Shown: positions 6,239 through 6,361 of the stretch, piece after piece
Position numbering within the stretch: position 1 is the stretch's first letter
How the letters are laid out: every line of letters begins with the position of its first letter
Origin: Bacteroidota bacterium
GTDB taxonomy: Bacteria > Bacteroidota > Bacteroidia > Flavobacteriales > Flavobacteriaceae
Direction of reading: 5' to 3'
NCBI GenBank assembly: GCA_021793135.1
Contig: JAJYTI010000125.1
Coordinates: forward strand, 1-6,361
DNA: 6,361 bases
The notes under the pieces: generated by a model
Told to the model about the DNA's origin: nothing
Seen by the model: the letters and a program-made list of their open reading frames with translations, nothing else
Databases searched by the model: none
Program-made: the position numbers and the translations under genes

Positions 6239-6361
6239 ATGAAAAAATCGTTGAATTGTTATTCTATTTCGTGACAGTATTGGGTTGTAGCCAGATTCAA
6301 TCCGATAAAATTATTTATAAGGTATCTTCGATTAGTCTTGAGGATAGATTTGAGAAATTAA
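6239..6361 (+). pseudogene. Second GLPGLI-type gene, start out of frame by one base, 3' end cut off by window
   Basis: ATG at 6239 opens only 11 codons (MKKSLNCYSIS, then TGA at 6272-6274). The frame beginning at 6238 reads EKIVELLFYFVTVLGCSQ and then IQSDKIIYKVSS up to the window edge, which parallels ITAIGYSQIQSGKVTYKIES of the gene before it. At DNA level TAGCCAGATTCAATC occurs in both copies (about 5517-5531 and 6288-6302). The correct frame has no ATG after its upstream stop (6205-6207). Adding one A to the A6 run at 6242-6247 would give MKKIVELLFYFVTVLGCSQ, a proper signal peptide. The copy is thus a tandem paralogue with a one-base deletion at its start, or a switchable or misread gene. 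A start at TTG 6256 would leave a signal peptide with no basic residue. The rest of the gene cannot be judged, because only the first part is present. Confidence 0.75.

Noticed and set aside
1..6361. CRISPR arrays, tRNA or rRNA genes, insertion sequences.
   Set aside because: No regularly spaced repeats, no cloverleaf or rRNA sequence and no transposase frame were seen on either strand.

Overview
The window is AT-rich and reads as a chromosomal segment of a Bacteroidota bacterium, most likely from the Flavobacteriaceae. The evidence is a TonB-dependent receptor with an N-terminal carboxypeptidase-regulatory-like domain, a GLPGLI-family protein, a surface-type lipoprotein signal (Cys followed by SKDDD), TAnnTTTG-type -7 promoter boxes, and gene starts with A-rich leaders instead of Shine-Dalgarno sites.

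Left part (1-4258, minus strand), read in the direction of transcription: a siderophore-binding periplasmic protein gene (4088 to 3153), a hairpin terminator candidate, a TonB-dependent outer-membrane receptor (3064 to 575), and, 18 bp further on, a lipoprotein that resembles DUF4374 proteins and runs off the window at base 1. Divergent to this set is an AraC-family regulator (4259-5185, plus strand). Together they look like a ferric-siderophore uptake locus: the receptor brings the ligand across the outer membrane, the YclQ/CeuE/FatB-type protein would capture it in the periplasm, and the AraC protein would activate transcription when siderophore is present. No inner-membrane permease or ATPase is in the window.

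The most informative regulatory element is in the 170-bp divergent intergenic region: two 17-bp direct repeats (16 of 17 identical) spaced exactly 21 bp apart, immediately upstream of a perfect TAnnTTTG -7 box for the binding-protein gene. This is the geometry expected of an AraC-type activator site.

The binding-protein gene is broken by one in-frame TGA (codon 51) where the family normally has Arg or Lys; everything before and after it is intact and in frame.

Right part (5186-6361, plus strand): a 278-bp non-coding stretch with several inverted repeats, then a GLPGLI-family secreted protein (5464-6207) with its own promoter and a palindromic operator candidate, followed by a second, diverged copy of the same gene type. 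The copy's start codon is out of frame with its coding sequence by one base, next to an A6 run. Two of six genes thus carry a single-event disruption, which could mean gene decay, switching, or sequencing error.
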